DNA from: CAYUTA01 sp964447605
GTDB taxonomy: Bacteria > Bacillota > Clostridia > Christensenellales > CAG-138
DNA: 52,273 bases
Reading direction: 5' to 3'
Assembly (NCBI GenBank): GCA_964447605.1
Contig: CAYUTA010000016.1
Coordinates: 1-52,273, forward strand
The number at the start of each line of letters is the position of its first letter. Within the stretch, counting starts at the first letter, position 1. A program made the position numbers and the translations under genes. Below the pieces are notes generated by a model. That model saw nothing but the letters and a program-made list of their open reading frames with translations, was not told the DNA's origin and searched no databases. Positions 1 to 8,021 of this stretch are shown one piece after another.

Positions 1-454
1 AGCCCGTGTGTTTATGCGGACTTGGATTTTTTTGCGGCGGTTTTTTTGTCCGCCTGTGCGCCCTCTGTCAGCAGCGGCGGCGCGTTCTTCGCGTTCTTAT
101 TGATGGTTTGCTCCGTGATGCGAGATTATGACCGCCATGTCGCCCGTAACGCGGGTGCGGCAGGCAGGCGTTTTGGCATACCGTCGATCGTTGCGGCCAC
201 GCCGCACTTTCTTCAGGTACGCTGCCGCCGCACAAAGCCTGTGGCATGACCGCACAAGCATGCGCAAGAATCGTAAAGTGAAACGCCCCCGTCCACCGCA
301 ACGATGATATCCATGGGGCGAAACCGGGCTTCATTCTGCCATGCCATGCGCTGCCTTTCAGCGTCGTATACCCCCCTGGGCCGGATGCAACGGAAATGCC
401 ATATCACCGGCTGACGGGCAAACGGCGCGGTAGGGATGCGTGTGCGGATAAGGG
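1..454 (-). pseudogene. Non-coding or decayed stretch at the left edge
   Basis: I see no intact gene here. Read on the minus strand there are short protein-like pieces in different frames. One starts MDIIVAVDGGV near 333, another contains GDMAVIISHHGANHQ and ends near 93, and a Lys/Ala-rich C-terminal piece ends at a TAA at 12-14. Each is closed by stops or frame changes, which is what an old, frameshifted gene would look like. I cannot assign a family. It lies downstream of the corrinoid-protein gene on the same strand, so it may be the remnant of a further methyltransferase-cluster gene, but this is a guess. Confidence 0.25.
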
Positions 455-1087
455 TTAGGCGACGAGCTCCTTGGCCGTAGTGGCGGCGGAGGCTGCGTCG
501 GAACTGTAGGCGTCCGCGCCGATGGTCTTTGCGAACTCCAAGGTGATGGGTGCGCCGCCAACGAGGATCTTGAAGCTGCGGTTGTCGAGCGCGAGCAGCG
601 CCTTGACGGCGTCCTGCATGGCGGGCATGGTGGTGGTCAGCAGCGCGGAGAGCGCCACGATCTTGACGTCCGGATTTTCCTTGACAGCGGTGATGAACTT
701 GTCAATCGGTACGTCCACGCCGAGATCGATGACCTCGAAGCCCGCGCTTTCGATCATCATGCCGACGAGGTTCTTGCCGATATCGTGCAGGTCTCCCGCG
801 ACGGTGCCGAGAATGACCTTGCCGTTCGCGCCTGCGGCGCCCGCGGCCAAATGCGGCTTCAATACCTCGACGCCCTTCTTCATGGCGCGCGCGGCGACGA
901 GCATTTCGGGCACGAAGATATCGCCCTTGCTGAAGCGCTCGCCGACGACGGACATCGCGCCGATCATGCCCTCGTTAAGGATGACGCCGGGCACAACGCC
1001 CTGCGCGATCGCTTCGTTCACAAGATCACCGATGACCTTTGACTTGCCGGCTTCGACAGCGGCTTTGATTTCCGATAGCTTCGACAT
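455..1087 (-). CDS. Corrinoid (cobalamin-binding) protein of a methyltransferase system, MtvC/MtgC type
   Basis: This 210-residue cytoplasmic methyl carrier would accept a methyl group from a substrate-specific MT1 enzyme on its cobalt and donate it to the MT2 enzyme encoded just upstream. The N-terminal ~85 residues form the helical cap domain. The B12-binding Rossmann domain follows, with the signature D99-L-H101-D-I-G104 (lower-axial His101), then ALLTTTMPAM and VGGAP motifs, as in MtaC, MtbC and MtvC. The length matches the family (about 210). I chose the ATG at 1087 because GGAGGAAACAACC stands directly before it; an in-frame start at 1108 lacks such a site. It is the second gene after the MT2 gene, with a 59-nt gap. 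The family is clear; the methyl donor cannot be read from it. Confidence 0.93.
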   Translation of the reverse strand: MSKLSEIKAAVEAGKSKVIGDLVNEAIAQGVVPGVILNEGMIGAMSVVGERFSKGDIFVPEMLVAARAMKKGVEVLKPHLAAGAAGANGKVILGTVAGDLHDIGKNLVGMMIESAGFEVIDLGVDVPIDKFITAVKENPDVKIVALSALLTTTMPAMQDAVKALLALDNRSFKILVGGAPITLEFAKTIGADAYSSDAASAATTAKELVA

Positions 1088-1146
1088 GGTTGTTTCCTCC
1101 GCTTTCAAAAGTTTAATGGGTATTGTTCATGCGGCCGGTTCCCCGG

Positions 1147-1965
1147 CTACAGGGAACCGTTATTTTTCACCGGCCCGATAAGACCCTTGCGGAACGCGCC
1201 GATGTAGCCTAAGCAGAACTCGTCGTTTTCCAGCAGCGCGTCCGTAGCGTAGATCGCGCCAAGCATGTCGCGGTTCGTCGGGTCGACGATGGCGCTGTCC
1301 ATGCCCGCGTTCATCGCCAGCACCATGAAAGCCTGATTGATGCACTTGCGGGCGGGCAGGCCGAAGGAGATGTTGGAAAGGCCGCTCGTAATGTGAATGG
1401 TCGGATAGCGGCGCTTGATCTCCCGTGCGCAAGCGGCGAAGGTGGTGAGCGCGGTTTCGTCGGTGGAGAGCGTGACCACGAGCGGATCGATGTAGAGGCG
1501 GTCGGGCGCGACACCAAATTCATCCGCACGCTTCATAATGCCCTCGAGCACCTCGATGCGCCGCTTTACGGAGCCTGGAATGCCGTTATCGTCGCACAGC
1601 AGCGCAACGCACTGCCAATCCGTATCGGCGATCACGGGAAAGATCGTGTCGATTTTGTTGCCCTCAAGCGAGACGGAGTTGATCATGCCGGCCTTTTTGC
1701 AAAAAGGGATGGCGGCGACGAGCGCGCTGGGGTTCGGGCTGTCAAGGCAGATGGGAACGTCGGTTACCTCCTGCACGAGATCGACCATCCATTTGAGCGT
1801 CTCCACCTCGACAGACACGTCGACGGATGCGCACACGTCGAGATAGTCGGCGGCCGCTTCCGCCTGTATTTGCGCGCGCGCGCGAATGCAACCCGCGTCG
1901 CGATTGGCGATGGCTTCCGCAACGAGAGGAATGGAGCCGTTGAGCTTTTCACCGATGATGACCAT
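1147..1965 (-). CDS. Methyltetrahydrofolate:corrinoid methyltransferase (MT2; MtvA/MtgA/AcsE family)
   Basis: This 272-residue enzyme of the dihydropteroate-synthase-like fold moves methyl groups between a corrinoid protein and tetrahydrofolate. Residues known to matter in Moorella AcsE line up at almost the same numbers: Asp75 (CLDSPN), Asn96 (MINSVSLEGN), Asp160 (YIDPLV) and Asn198 (GLSNISFGLP). The start at 1965 is preceded by GAGGTGCG; an in-frame start at 1998 is possible but has no clear ribosome site. It is first in a two-gene operon with the corrinoid protein and diverges from the PucR-type regulator. With UroD-type proteins in the window it completes a three-component O-demethylase like MtvABC. 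No RamA-type reductive activator is visible in the window. Confidence 0.92.
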   Translation of the reverse strand: MVIIGEKLNGSIPLVAEAIANRDAGCIRARAQIQAEAAADYLDVCASVDVSVEVETLKWMVDLVQEVTDVPICLDSPNPSALVAAIPFCKKAGMINSVSLEGNKIDTIFPVIADTDWQCVALLCDDNGIPGSVKRRIEVLEGIMKRADEFGVAPDRLYIDPLVVTLSTDETALTTFAACAREIKRRYPTIHITSGLSNISFGLPARKCINQAFMVLAMNAGMDSAIVDPTNRDMLGAIYATDALLENDEFCLGYIGAFRKGLIGPVKNNGSL

Positions 1966-2072
1966 GGAACGCACCTCACAATCCTGCGATTTGCCCAATG
2001 AGACGCTCTTCAGGCATACTGCTTATTTAATATATTATCAAATTGACAAAAGGAAGGAAATCCAACAAAGTA

Positions 2073-2101
2073 TTGACTTTTCACACTTGATTTCATACAC
2101 T
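2073..2101 (+). promoter_or_regulatory. Sigma-A-type promoter of the PucR-like gene
   Basis: TTGACT (2073-2078), a 17-nt spacer and TACACT (2096-2101) lie 28 nt before the ATG at 2130. The spacing is ideal and only one or two bases differ from consensus in each box. The 164-nt divergent gap must also hold the promoter for the methyltransferase operon on the other strand; an AT-rich stretch at 2030-2050 is the likely place, but I see no clean pair of boxes. Confidence 0.6.
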
Positions 2102-2129
2102 CTGTAGGAATAGAAAGGGGGTGCTTGCA

Positions 2130-3683
2130 ATGAAGCTGACCGTCGCAATGATTGTGCGGAAGATGCTCGGCGCATTCCCTTCTGGGAAGGCGCATATTGC
2201 CATAAACGATGCGGAGTTGGGGCGTCCGCTGCTTCTGGCTCCCGGCGCGCCGACGGAGCGCGGACGCGTGTATGTATGCCGGCCGGGCATAGCGGCGCAT
2301 GCGCGTGCCGACGCGCTCCTGGTCAAAATTGCGGAGGACGGTGCGGAAACGGACACGGACGGAAACGTATTGACGTATCCCCCCGGTACGGACAGCGACG
2401 CGCTGATGAACGAGTTGCAGCAAATCTTCGACCGATATGCCCGCTGGGACGATTCGCTGTTGGCCGTGCCGGGGCAGCAGGCGGACTTGAACGAACTGCT
2501 CAATGCCGCCACGGCGATGCTGCAAAACCCGCTGCTGATCTGCGCGGCAGACTATTCGATCGTGGCGCGCTCGAGCACGCTCGAAGACGGCACGGAGCTG
2601 TCCGGCTCGTATGTGTCCTACAAGCTGATCAATGCGCTTGCGTTTGATAAACGCTTTTCTGACTTGGAGGCGCAGAAGCAACCCTACCGGTATATTGAGC
2701 GCGGCAGTACGACGGAATGCCTGTGCCTCAACCTGTTCGCGGGCGGCAAGCTCTCCGGACGCATTCTGGTGGCGGCGACAGAACGGCCGCTGCAGCCCGG
2801 CGACGACGTGCTGCTCAAGCGGATTGCCAAGTACGTGCGTTATATGATTTCGGGCGATCATGCGTTCGGACGTATGGCGGTATTCGGCCAGCGCGCGCGC
2901 CGCGCGGAGGTGCTGCTCAAGAGCGCCATCAGCGACGAAAAGATCGACTATATTCCGATCATCAACGGCCTGCAGGAGATCGGCTGGCTGCCGGAGCACG
3001 GCTACTGCTGCGTTTCCATCAAAATCGGCACGCTCGATTACCGCGCCCATACGGTGGAGTTGTTATGCAACCGTCTGGAGGAGCTGCTTGCGGCAAGCCG
3101 CGCGTTCGAGCATGACGGCAACGTGGTTGCCATCGTGAACCTGACGCGCTTTTTGGGAGACGCGGAGGACGTCATCGGCGCCATCGTATATTTTTTGCGC
3201 GACAACTTCCTCAAGGCAGGCGTCAGCAACGAGTTTACCGGCTTTGCCGACATGTTCTATTACTACCGACAGTCGATGATCGCGCTGCATTTCGTGACCC
3301 GTCCGCACGGGTTCCGCTGGATCATGCGTTTCTCCAACATTGCGCTCGACTACATGATGGAGCAGTGCTTGCGCGAGATGCCGCTGCACGTCGTCTGCGA
3401 CAGGAGCGTGCTCCAGATGAAGAACTACGACGAAACGCATAATACGGAGTTTTACCGCACGCTGACATGCTATGTCGGGAATCGCTTCAACGCCATGGCG
3501 ACGGCGAAGGACCTGTTCATCCACAGGAGCACGTTTCTCTACCGGCTCGAGCGCATCCGCGAGCTGTTCCATGTGGACCTCGATAACGACAACGCGCTGT
3601 TGTATACGCTGATCTCCTGCAAAATGCTCGAAATGAGCAATTCGCTGCTGCCCATGGCGCAGACGGACGAGCCGGGGCCTTGA
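2130..3683 (+). CDS. PucR/CdaR-type transcriptional regulator
   Basis: This 517-residue protein ends in a PucR-type helix-turn-helix (about residues 435-505), recognisable from FYRTLTCYVGNRFN followed by TAKDLFIHRSTFLYRLERI. The N-terminal two thirds look like a PucR-type sensory region, with a GAF-like stretch near LLICAADYSIVARSS, and carry no catalytic motif. I chose the ATG at 2130 because AAAGGGGG lies 8 nt before it; the GTG at 2121 falls inside that site. Regulators of this family usually respond to a small ligand. Its divergent position suggests it controls the methyltransferase/corrinoid operon, and perhaps the UroD genes. No membrane segment is seen. The ligand is unknown. Confidence 0.85.
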   Translation: MKLTVAMIVRKMLGAFPSGKAHIAINDAELGRPLLLAPGAPTERGRVYVCRPGIAAHARADALLVKIAEDGAETDTDGNVLTYPPGTDSDALMNELQQIFDRYARWDDSLLAVPGQQADLNELLNAATAMLQNPLLICAADYSIVARSSTLEDGTELSGSYVSYKLINALAFDKRFSDLEAQKQPYRYIERGSTTECLCLNLFAGGKLSGRILVAATERPLQPGDDVLLKRIAKYVRYMISGDHAFGRMAVFGQRARRAEVLLKSAISDEKIDYIPIINGLQEIGWLPEHGYCCVSIKIGTLDYRAHTVELLCNRLEELLAASRAFEHDGNVVAIVNLTRFLGDAEDVIGAIVYFLRDNFLKAGVSNEFTGFADMFYYYRQSMIALHFVTRPHGFRWIMRFSNIALDYMMEQCLREMPLHVVCDRSVLQMKNYDETHNTEFYRTLTCYVGNRFNAMATAKDLFIHRSTFLYRLERIRELFHVDLDNDNALLYTLISCKMLEMSNSLLPMAQTDEPGP

Positions 3684-3708
3684 CGGCCGCGCCCCAGGGA
3701 AAATGCGG

Positions 3709-3736
3709 TTGACAAGCGTGCGCGGCACGGTATAAT
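3709..3736 (+). promoter_or_regulatory. Strong sigma-A promoter of the cobalamin riboswitch transcript
   Basis: Both boxes are perfect consensus: TTGACA at 3709-3714 and TATAAT at 3731-3736, with a 16-nt spacer. Transcription would start near 3743, about 270 nt before the BtuF-like gene, leaving room for a long structured leader. Confidence 0.85.
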
Positions 3737-3751
3737 AAAGGCACAATCAGT

Positions 3752-3928
3752 GGCATGTGTATGCGCGCAATTGCGCCGGCGTATTCAAAACGCGCCGAGG
3801 GAACACGGATGTAAATTCCGGGCTATCCCAGTAACCGTGAGGCCCTCCGCAACGGACGGCCGAGCCGGGAACCTGCTTACACGGAACATTCACCTGGGGG
3901 TTCGGAAGGCTAGCATACGGTATGACCA
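3752..3928 (+). promoter_or_regulatory. Cobalamin riboswitch
   Basis: The leader carries the conserved blocks of a B12-sensing RNA: GGGAACACGG...AATTCCGGG...ATCCC near 3799-3829, CCGCAACGG near 3847-3855, and a B12-box variant AGCCGGGAACCTGC at 3863-3876, followed by a 3' stem region to about 3925. It sits between a consensus promoter and a stem-loop ending in a T-rich stretch, in front of a gene for a B12-type binding protein. All this fits ligand-dependent repression. The ends are approximate. Cobalamin excess would be expected to shut down btuF, and possibly readthrough into the cobT group. Confidence 0.85.
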
Positions 3929-3935
3929 AACCTGA

Positions 3936-3970
3936 CGCTCCCGTTTGGATTGCGGGAGCGTTTATCTGTT
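3936..3970 (+). terminator. Attenuator stem-loop of the cobalamin riboswitch
   Basis: CGCTCCCG (3936-3943) pairs perfectly with CGGGAGCG (3953-3960) over a 9-nt loop, followed by TTTATCTGTT. This is a plausible intrinsic terminator serving as the expression platform. The T-run is imperfect, so control could be partly translational. The gene's ribosome site (AAAGGGGG) begins about 35 nt later and is not in the stem. Confidence 0.6.
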
Positions 3971-4010
3971 CCCGCACACCGCTAACAAGCCGAAAAGGGG
4001 GTAACAAACG

Positions 4011-5000
4011 ATGCGATGGAGACCGAGACTTATAACATGCATATCCCTGCTGCTTTGCCTGCTGCTTTCCGCCGTTTCCGGCTGCGCGCCTGCGACAGCG
4101 CCGGAAGCCTTAACCGAGCCGGCGGCGACCGCTTCGGCGGCGGGCGGGGTTCGCTTTACCGACATGGGCGGCAACGAAATCGCGCTGCCCGCGCCCGCGA
4201 CGCGCATCGTGGCGCTGACGCCCGCCGACGTGGAGATTCTCTTCGCCATCGGCGCGGGAGACGCGCTTGTCGGCTGCGGCGAATACTGCAACTATCCGTC
4301 GGAAGCCGCCGCGATTCCCGTGGTGCAGTCGGGCGTCGATATCAACATGGAGCAGTTGCTTGCGGCCGCCCCGGAGGTTCTGCTGCTCAACCCGCAGATG
4401 CTGTCTACGGGAGCGGTCGCTTCAACGGAGGAGCAGGTGGCGAGGCTTGCCGAGACGGGCATTCGGGTGGTCATTTCGAACGCGCTTGACCTTGCGGGCG
4501 TATACGAGGCGATTGAAATGCTCGGCGCGCTGACCGGCAGGGACGCGGAGGCGGCGGGCGTGATTGAAGGCATGCGCACGGCGTTTACCGGAATCTCGGC
4601 GGACGGCGCGGCAGACGGCAAGACGGTCTACTTTGAAATTTCCCCGCTTGAATACGGCCTCTGGACGGCAGGAACGGGTACGTTCATGAACGAGATCGCC
4701 GGAATGTTGGGCCTGACCAACTGCTTTGCCGACGTGACCGAATACGGCGAAATCTCCGAGGAGCAGGTGCTTGCGCGCAATCCGGACTACATCGTGACCA
4801 TCACGATGTACTTCGGCGAGGGTACCACGCCCGTGGAAGAGATTCTCTCGCGCCCCGGCTGGGAGAACATTTCCGCCGTGCAGAGCGGCGCCATTCTGAA
4901 CCTGCAAAATGACGAACTGTCGCGTCCCGGCCCGCGCCTTGCGGACGGCGCGAAGCTGCTTGCCGAGCTTGTAAACGGCGCCGCGGATGAAGCGTCGTAA
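4011..5000 (+). CDS. BtuF-like ABC transporter substrate-binding lipoprotein (cobalamin/cobamide)
   Basis: This 329-residue exported lipoprotein has a signal peptide with lipobox LSAVSGC (lipidated Cys25), then a class III (helical backbone) binding fold of the BtuF/FecB family. Typical features are FTDMGGNEIALP, RIVALTPADVEILFAIGAGD, DINMEQLLAAAPEVLL and a C-terminal NPDYIVTITMY segment. Because it follows a cobalamin riboswitch, its ligand is probably a cobamide or cobinamide. AAAGGGGG lies 10 nt before the ATG. Unusually, no BtuC permease or BtuD ATPase follows; the next 600 nt hold only decayed sequence, so it must use a transporter encoded elsewhere or have lost its partners. Confidence 0.88.
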   Translation: MRWRPRLITCISLLLCLLLSAVSGCAPATAPEALTEPAATASAAGGVRFTDMGGNEIALPAPATRIVALTPADVEILFAIGAGDALVGCGEYCNYPSEAAAIPVVQSGVDINMEQLLAAAPEVLLLNPQMLSTGAVASTEEQVARLAETGIRVVISNALDLAGVYEAIEMLGALTGRDAEAAGVIEGMRTAFTGISADGAADGKTVYFEISPLEYGLWTAGTGTFMNEIAGMLGLTNCFADVTEYGEISEEQVLARNPDYIVTITMYFGEGTTPVEEILSRPGWENISAVQSGAILNLQNDELSRPGPRLADGAKLLAELVNGAADEAS

Positions 5001-5608
5001 ATGGAACGGCGGGAGGACACGGTCTTGGCAAAGCGCGGCGACGCGCTCCGCCGCGCGATACGGCGACGGCCTTATCGTTCCTTTCGCCGGCCCTGATCTT
5101 GACGCGCGCATGCCGGCCCGGTTGCTCGCCGGCCGCCAACGCGATCATTCTCATCGGCATGAACTATTCGATGTTTGTTTTAAACTTAATCATCACAATG
5201 GCTTCCGACAAGGTCCGGCACGCCGCCACGATGGCGAGTCTTTCCGGCAGCACCTGTGCAGGCGCGCCGGCGCTGCTTGCCGCGTTTGCCGGGTTCGGCG
5301 GCATGTTGATTCGTATGCCCGCGGGCGCAACGCCTTCGGCGTCGGCGTTCATGCCGCGCTGTGGGGAAGATATCGACGCGGCGGAGCGCGCGTTCAGGGA
5401 AGCGGAGCTGATGGAACCGAAACACAAAACCATGCTCCGCCTTTCCGCCGGCAAGCTGTAAAGGACGTTTCTTGCGCAGCTGTTCGCGCAGGATTCCAGG
5501 CCCTGCCGCCTCGATCCGGCGTATCAAAAACTTTTCACGCTTTTGACCGAATGGCTGCATAGGCCCGGTCGCGCGATTGTAGCCGCTGCGCGCGCGGCGG
5601 AACCTTGA
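5001..5608 (+). pseudogene. Frameshifted gene remnant between btuF and cobT
   Basis: Three consecutive protein-like stretches in different frames cover this interval: 5001-5093 (starting MERREDTVLAKRGDAL), 5099-5461 (a hydrophobic part around AIILIGMNYSMFVLNLIITM, then an acidic PRCGEDIDAAERAFREAEL segment) and 5463-5608 (with PAYQKLFTLLTEWLHRP). Joined, they would make one protein of about 195 residues, with one frame shift near 5090 and one near 5460. The ATG directly follows the btuF stop. I do not recognise the family. The middle piece could also be a small intact membrane protein, but it lacks a good ribosome site. The position suggests a former B12 uptake or salvage gene. Confidence 0.4.
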
Positions 5609-5682
5609 GCGGGCTTACGGTATGGGTGTATACGCATGGGTTTTGTCACGGCAGTGGAATGCATGAAGGAAAGGCAGTACAT

Positions 5683-6720
5683 ATGGATTTTGCACGGTTG
5701 AATCGGGAAATACGCCCCTTGGACGCGCGGGCAATGGAGGCTGCGCGGCTGCGCATGAACGATATCGCAAAACCCGCCGGCAGCCTGGGCTTGCTCGAGG
5801 ATGCGGTCGTCCGCATCGCGGGCATACAGGGGAGCGAGCGCATATCGATCGATAAGCGCGCCGTCGTCGTGATGTGCGCGGATAACGGTGTGCTCGCGCA
5901 GGGCGTTGCGCAAACGCCGGGCGAAATCACGGCGGTGATGACCGAGGTGATCGCCGCCCATCGTTCGTCGGTTTGCCTGATGGCGCAATATGCGCACGCC
6001 GACGTGATTCCGGTGGATATCGGCGTTGCGCGTCATATGGTGCTCGACGGGCTGCTCGACCGTCACATTGCCGACGGCACGGCGGATATGACGGCGGGCC
6101 CCGCCATGACGCGCGCACAGGCGGTGCGGGCGATCGAAGCGGGCGTTGATATCGTGCGTGATTGCAGGATGCAGGGGTACAACCTGCTTGCGACGGGGGA
6201 GATGGGCATTGGCAACACGACGACCTCGAGCGCGGTGGCAAGCGTTTTGCTTGCCCGCGATGTGACGGATGTGACCGGGCGTGGCGCGGGACTCTCCGAT
6301 GAGGGCCTGCGGCGCAAAATTGGGGCCATCCACCGTGCCGTAGAGATCAATGTACCCGACGCAAACGACGCGCTCGACGTGCTGCATAAACTCGGAGGCT
6401 TCGATATCGCGGGCTTATGCGGCGTGTTTTTGGGCGGTGCAAAGTACGGCGTCCCCGTTATCGTCGACGGGTTCATCAGCGCGGTTTCGGCGCTCGTGGC
6501 GGCACGGCTGTGCCCTGCGGCGGGTGCGTACATGCTCGCAAGCCATGTTTCTGCGGAACCCGCGGGCGCGACGGTGCTTGACGCGCTTTCCCTTGCGCCC
6601 GTTCTGTGCGCGGGCATGCGGCTGGGCGAGGGTACGGGCGCGGTGGCGCTGATGCCGATTCTCGATATGGCCGTCAGGGTATACAACGAGCTGCTGACAT
6701 ACGCCGACATCGGCATGTAG
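5683..6720 (+). CDS. cobT: Nicotinate-nucleotide:dimethylbenzimidazole phosphoribosyltransferase CobT
   Basis: This 345-residue enzyme makes alpha-ribazole phosphate for the lower ligand of cobalamin. Family motifs are KPAGSLGLLE near residue 30, MCADNGVLAQGV near 64, TGEMGIGNTTTSSA near 171, the glycine-rich CGVFLGGAKYGVPVIVDGF near 246, and the catalytic glutamate at 316 in GMRLGEGTGA (Glu317 in the Salmonella enzyme). The ATG at 5683 follows AAGGAAAGG by 8 nt; an upstream in-frame ATG at 5661 would add seven residues unlike the family. It leads the tight cobT-cobU-cobS-cobU2 group that assembles the nucleotide loop of B12, fitting high corrinoid demand in this locus. Confidence 0.95.
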   Translation: MDFARLNREIRPLDARAMEAARLRMNDIAKPAGSLGLLEDAVVRIAGIQGSERISIDKRAVVVMCADNGVLAQGVAQTPGEITAVMTEVIAAHRSSVCLMAQYAHADVIPVDIGVARHMVLDGLLDRHIADGTADMTAGPAMTRAQAVRAIEAGVDIVRDCRMQGYNLLATGEMGIGNTTTSSAVASVLLARDVTDVTGRGAGLSDEGLRRKIGAIHRAVEINVPDANDALDVLHKLGGFDIAGLCGVFLGGAKYGVPVIVDGFISAVSALVAARLCPAAGAYMLASHVSAEPAGATVLDALSLAPVLCAGMRLGEGTGAVALMPILDMAVRVYNELLTYADIGM

Positions 6721-6732
6721 GAGGGGAACATC

Positions 6733-7254
6733 ATGCGGATCCTGTTGAGCGGCGGCTCCGCCTGCGGAAAGAGCACCTGCGCCGAGGCGCTGGCCGTGCG
6801 CTGTGCCGGGCCGCTGTATTATCTTGCCACGATGCGGCCGTACGGCGCGGAGAGCGAAAAAAAGATCATGCGGCACCGCGCCATGCGCATGGAAAAGGGC
6901 TTTGTCACCATCGAGCGGGATACGGACGTCGGCACGGTTACGTTCCCCGCGCGCGGCACGGTGCTGCTCGAATGCATGTGCAACCTTGCGGCCAACGAAA
7001 TGTTCGACGAATCCGGCACGATCCGCGATGTGTATGAAAAGCTGCTCGCCGACGTGGAGGCGCTTTCCGAACGGTGCGATACGCTCATTGTCGTGACCAA
7101 CGATGTGGGCAGCGACGGCTGTGAATACGAATCCTCCACGCGGCGCTATATCGAGCTGCTCGGACGGGTGAATAACGTGCTTGCGGCGCGTTTCGACGTG
7201 GTGTACGAGCTTGTGTGCGGCATCCCGGTCGTGCGGAAAGGAAGGCTGCTATGA
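6733..7254 (+). CDS. cobU: Adenosylcobinamide kinase/guanylyltransferase CobU (first copy)
   Basis: This 173-residue cytoplasmic nucleotide-binding protein of the CobU/CobP family would phosphorylate adenosylcobinamide and transfer GMP to it. The P-loop is GGSACGKS (residues 7-14). The segment IMRHRAMRM holds the histidine that is guanylylated in known CobU. Further family elements are LLECMCNLAANEMF, VTNDVGSDG and the C-terminal ELVCGIPVVRKG. GGAGGGG lies before the ATG, 12 nt after cobT, and the stop overlaps the cobS start (ATGA). Its usual EVGxGIVP motif is altered to DVGSDGCEY, while the second copy at 8015 keeps that motif, so the two may be specialised. Confidence 0.87.
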   Translation: MRILLSGGSACGKSTCAEALAVRCAGPLYYLATMRPYGAESEKKIMRHRAMRMEKGFVTIERDTDVGTVTFPARGTVLLECMCNLAANEMFDESGTIRDVYEKLLADVEALSERCDTLIVVTNDVGSDGCEYESSTRRYIELLGRVNNVLAARFDVVYELVCGIPVVRKGRLL

Positions 7255-8021
7255 CGATATTGCGCAGTATCGCGATGGCGTTTTCTTGTTTTTCAAAGCT
7301 GCCTGCGCCGCAGGTACAATGGAAGGACGAAAACATGCGGTATATGCTCGCCGTGCTGCCGCTTGTCGGGGCGGCGATCGGGCTTGTGCTGTGGGCGTGG
7401 ATGCTGCTGTGCAACCGTCTCGGCTTTTCGGACACGCTCCTTGCGAGCGGGGTCACGCTGCTGCCCGTGCTGCTGACGGGCGGTATCCATCTCGACGGCT
7501 ACTGCGACACGGTCGACGCGCTGAGCAGCCACGCCGAGCCCGCGCGTAAGCTCGCCATTTTGAAGGACCCGCATCCGGGCGCGTTTGCGGTCGTGTTCGT
7601 CGCGGCATATTTGCTCGGCTATTTTGCGCTTGCTGCTCAGCTTCCTCGCACGGGCGAAACGGTGCGGCTGCTTGCGCTGTTGCACATCATGAGCCGCATC
7701 GTGAGCGCGTTTGCCGCGCTGCGCTTTCCGCTTGCGGGCGAGGGCGGCATGCTTCATGCATGCAGGCAGGCGGCGGACAAGTCCGTGACGATCATATTGA
7801 GCGCGGCGTTTGCGCTGTGCGCAGGCGGCATGGCGCTCGTCTCGCTCTGGGCGGGACTCGGCATGGCGTGCATTGCGGTTTTGACCGCCGGGTATGTGCG
7901 GCGGATGTCGACGCGCGAATTCGGCGGCATGCGCGGCGACCTCGTAGGCTATCTCATTGCGGTCGGCGAGCTTTTCATGCTGACCGGGCTGGTATTGACA
8001 AGGGGGATATTGGAATGCTGA
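7251..8021 (+). CDS. cobS: Adenosylcobinamide-GDP ribazoletransferase (cobalamin synthase) CobS
   Basis: This 256-residue integral membrane enzyme joins adenosylcobinamide-GDP to alpha-ribazole (phosphate) in the last step of cobamide assembly. It begins SIAMAFSCFSKLPAP, typical of CobS, and carries the metal-binding motif GGIHLDGYCDTVDAL near residue 80, DPHPGAFA near 107, and six or so hydrophobic membrane spans. The start ATG at 7251 overlaps the cobU stop by 4 nt behind GGAAAGGAAGG. Its end overlaps the next gene by 7 nt, so the four cob genes are translationally coupled. Confidence 0.93.
   Translation: MTILRSIAMAFSCFSKLPAPQVQWKDENMRYMLAVLPLVGAAIGLVLWAWMLLCNRLGFSDTLLASGVTLLPVLLTGGIHLDGYCDTVDALSSHAEPARKLAILKDPHPGAFAVVFVAAYLLGYFALAAQLPRTGETVRLLALLHIMSRIVSAFAALRFPLAGEGGMLHACRQAADKSVTIILSAAFALCAGGMALVSLWAGLGMACIAVLTAGYVRRMSTREFGGMRGDLVGYLIAVGELFMLTGLVLTRGILEC

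Noticed and set aside
2010..3050. Minus-strand open frame opposite the PucR-type gene
   Set aside because: It is a shadow of the regulator, with Arg/His-rich low-information translation and no start signals.
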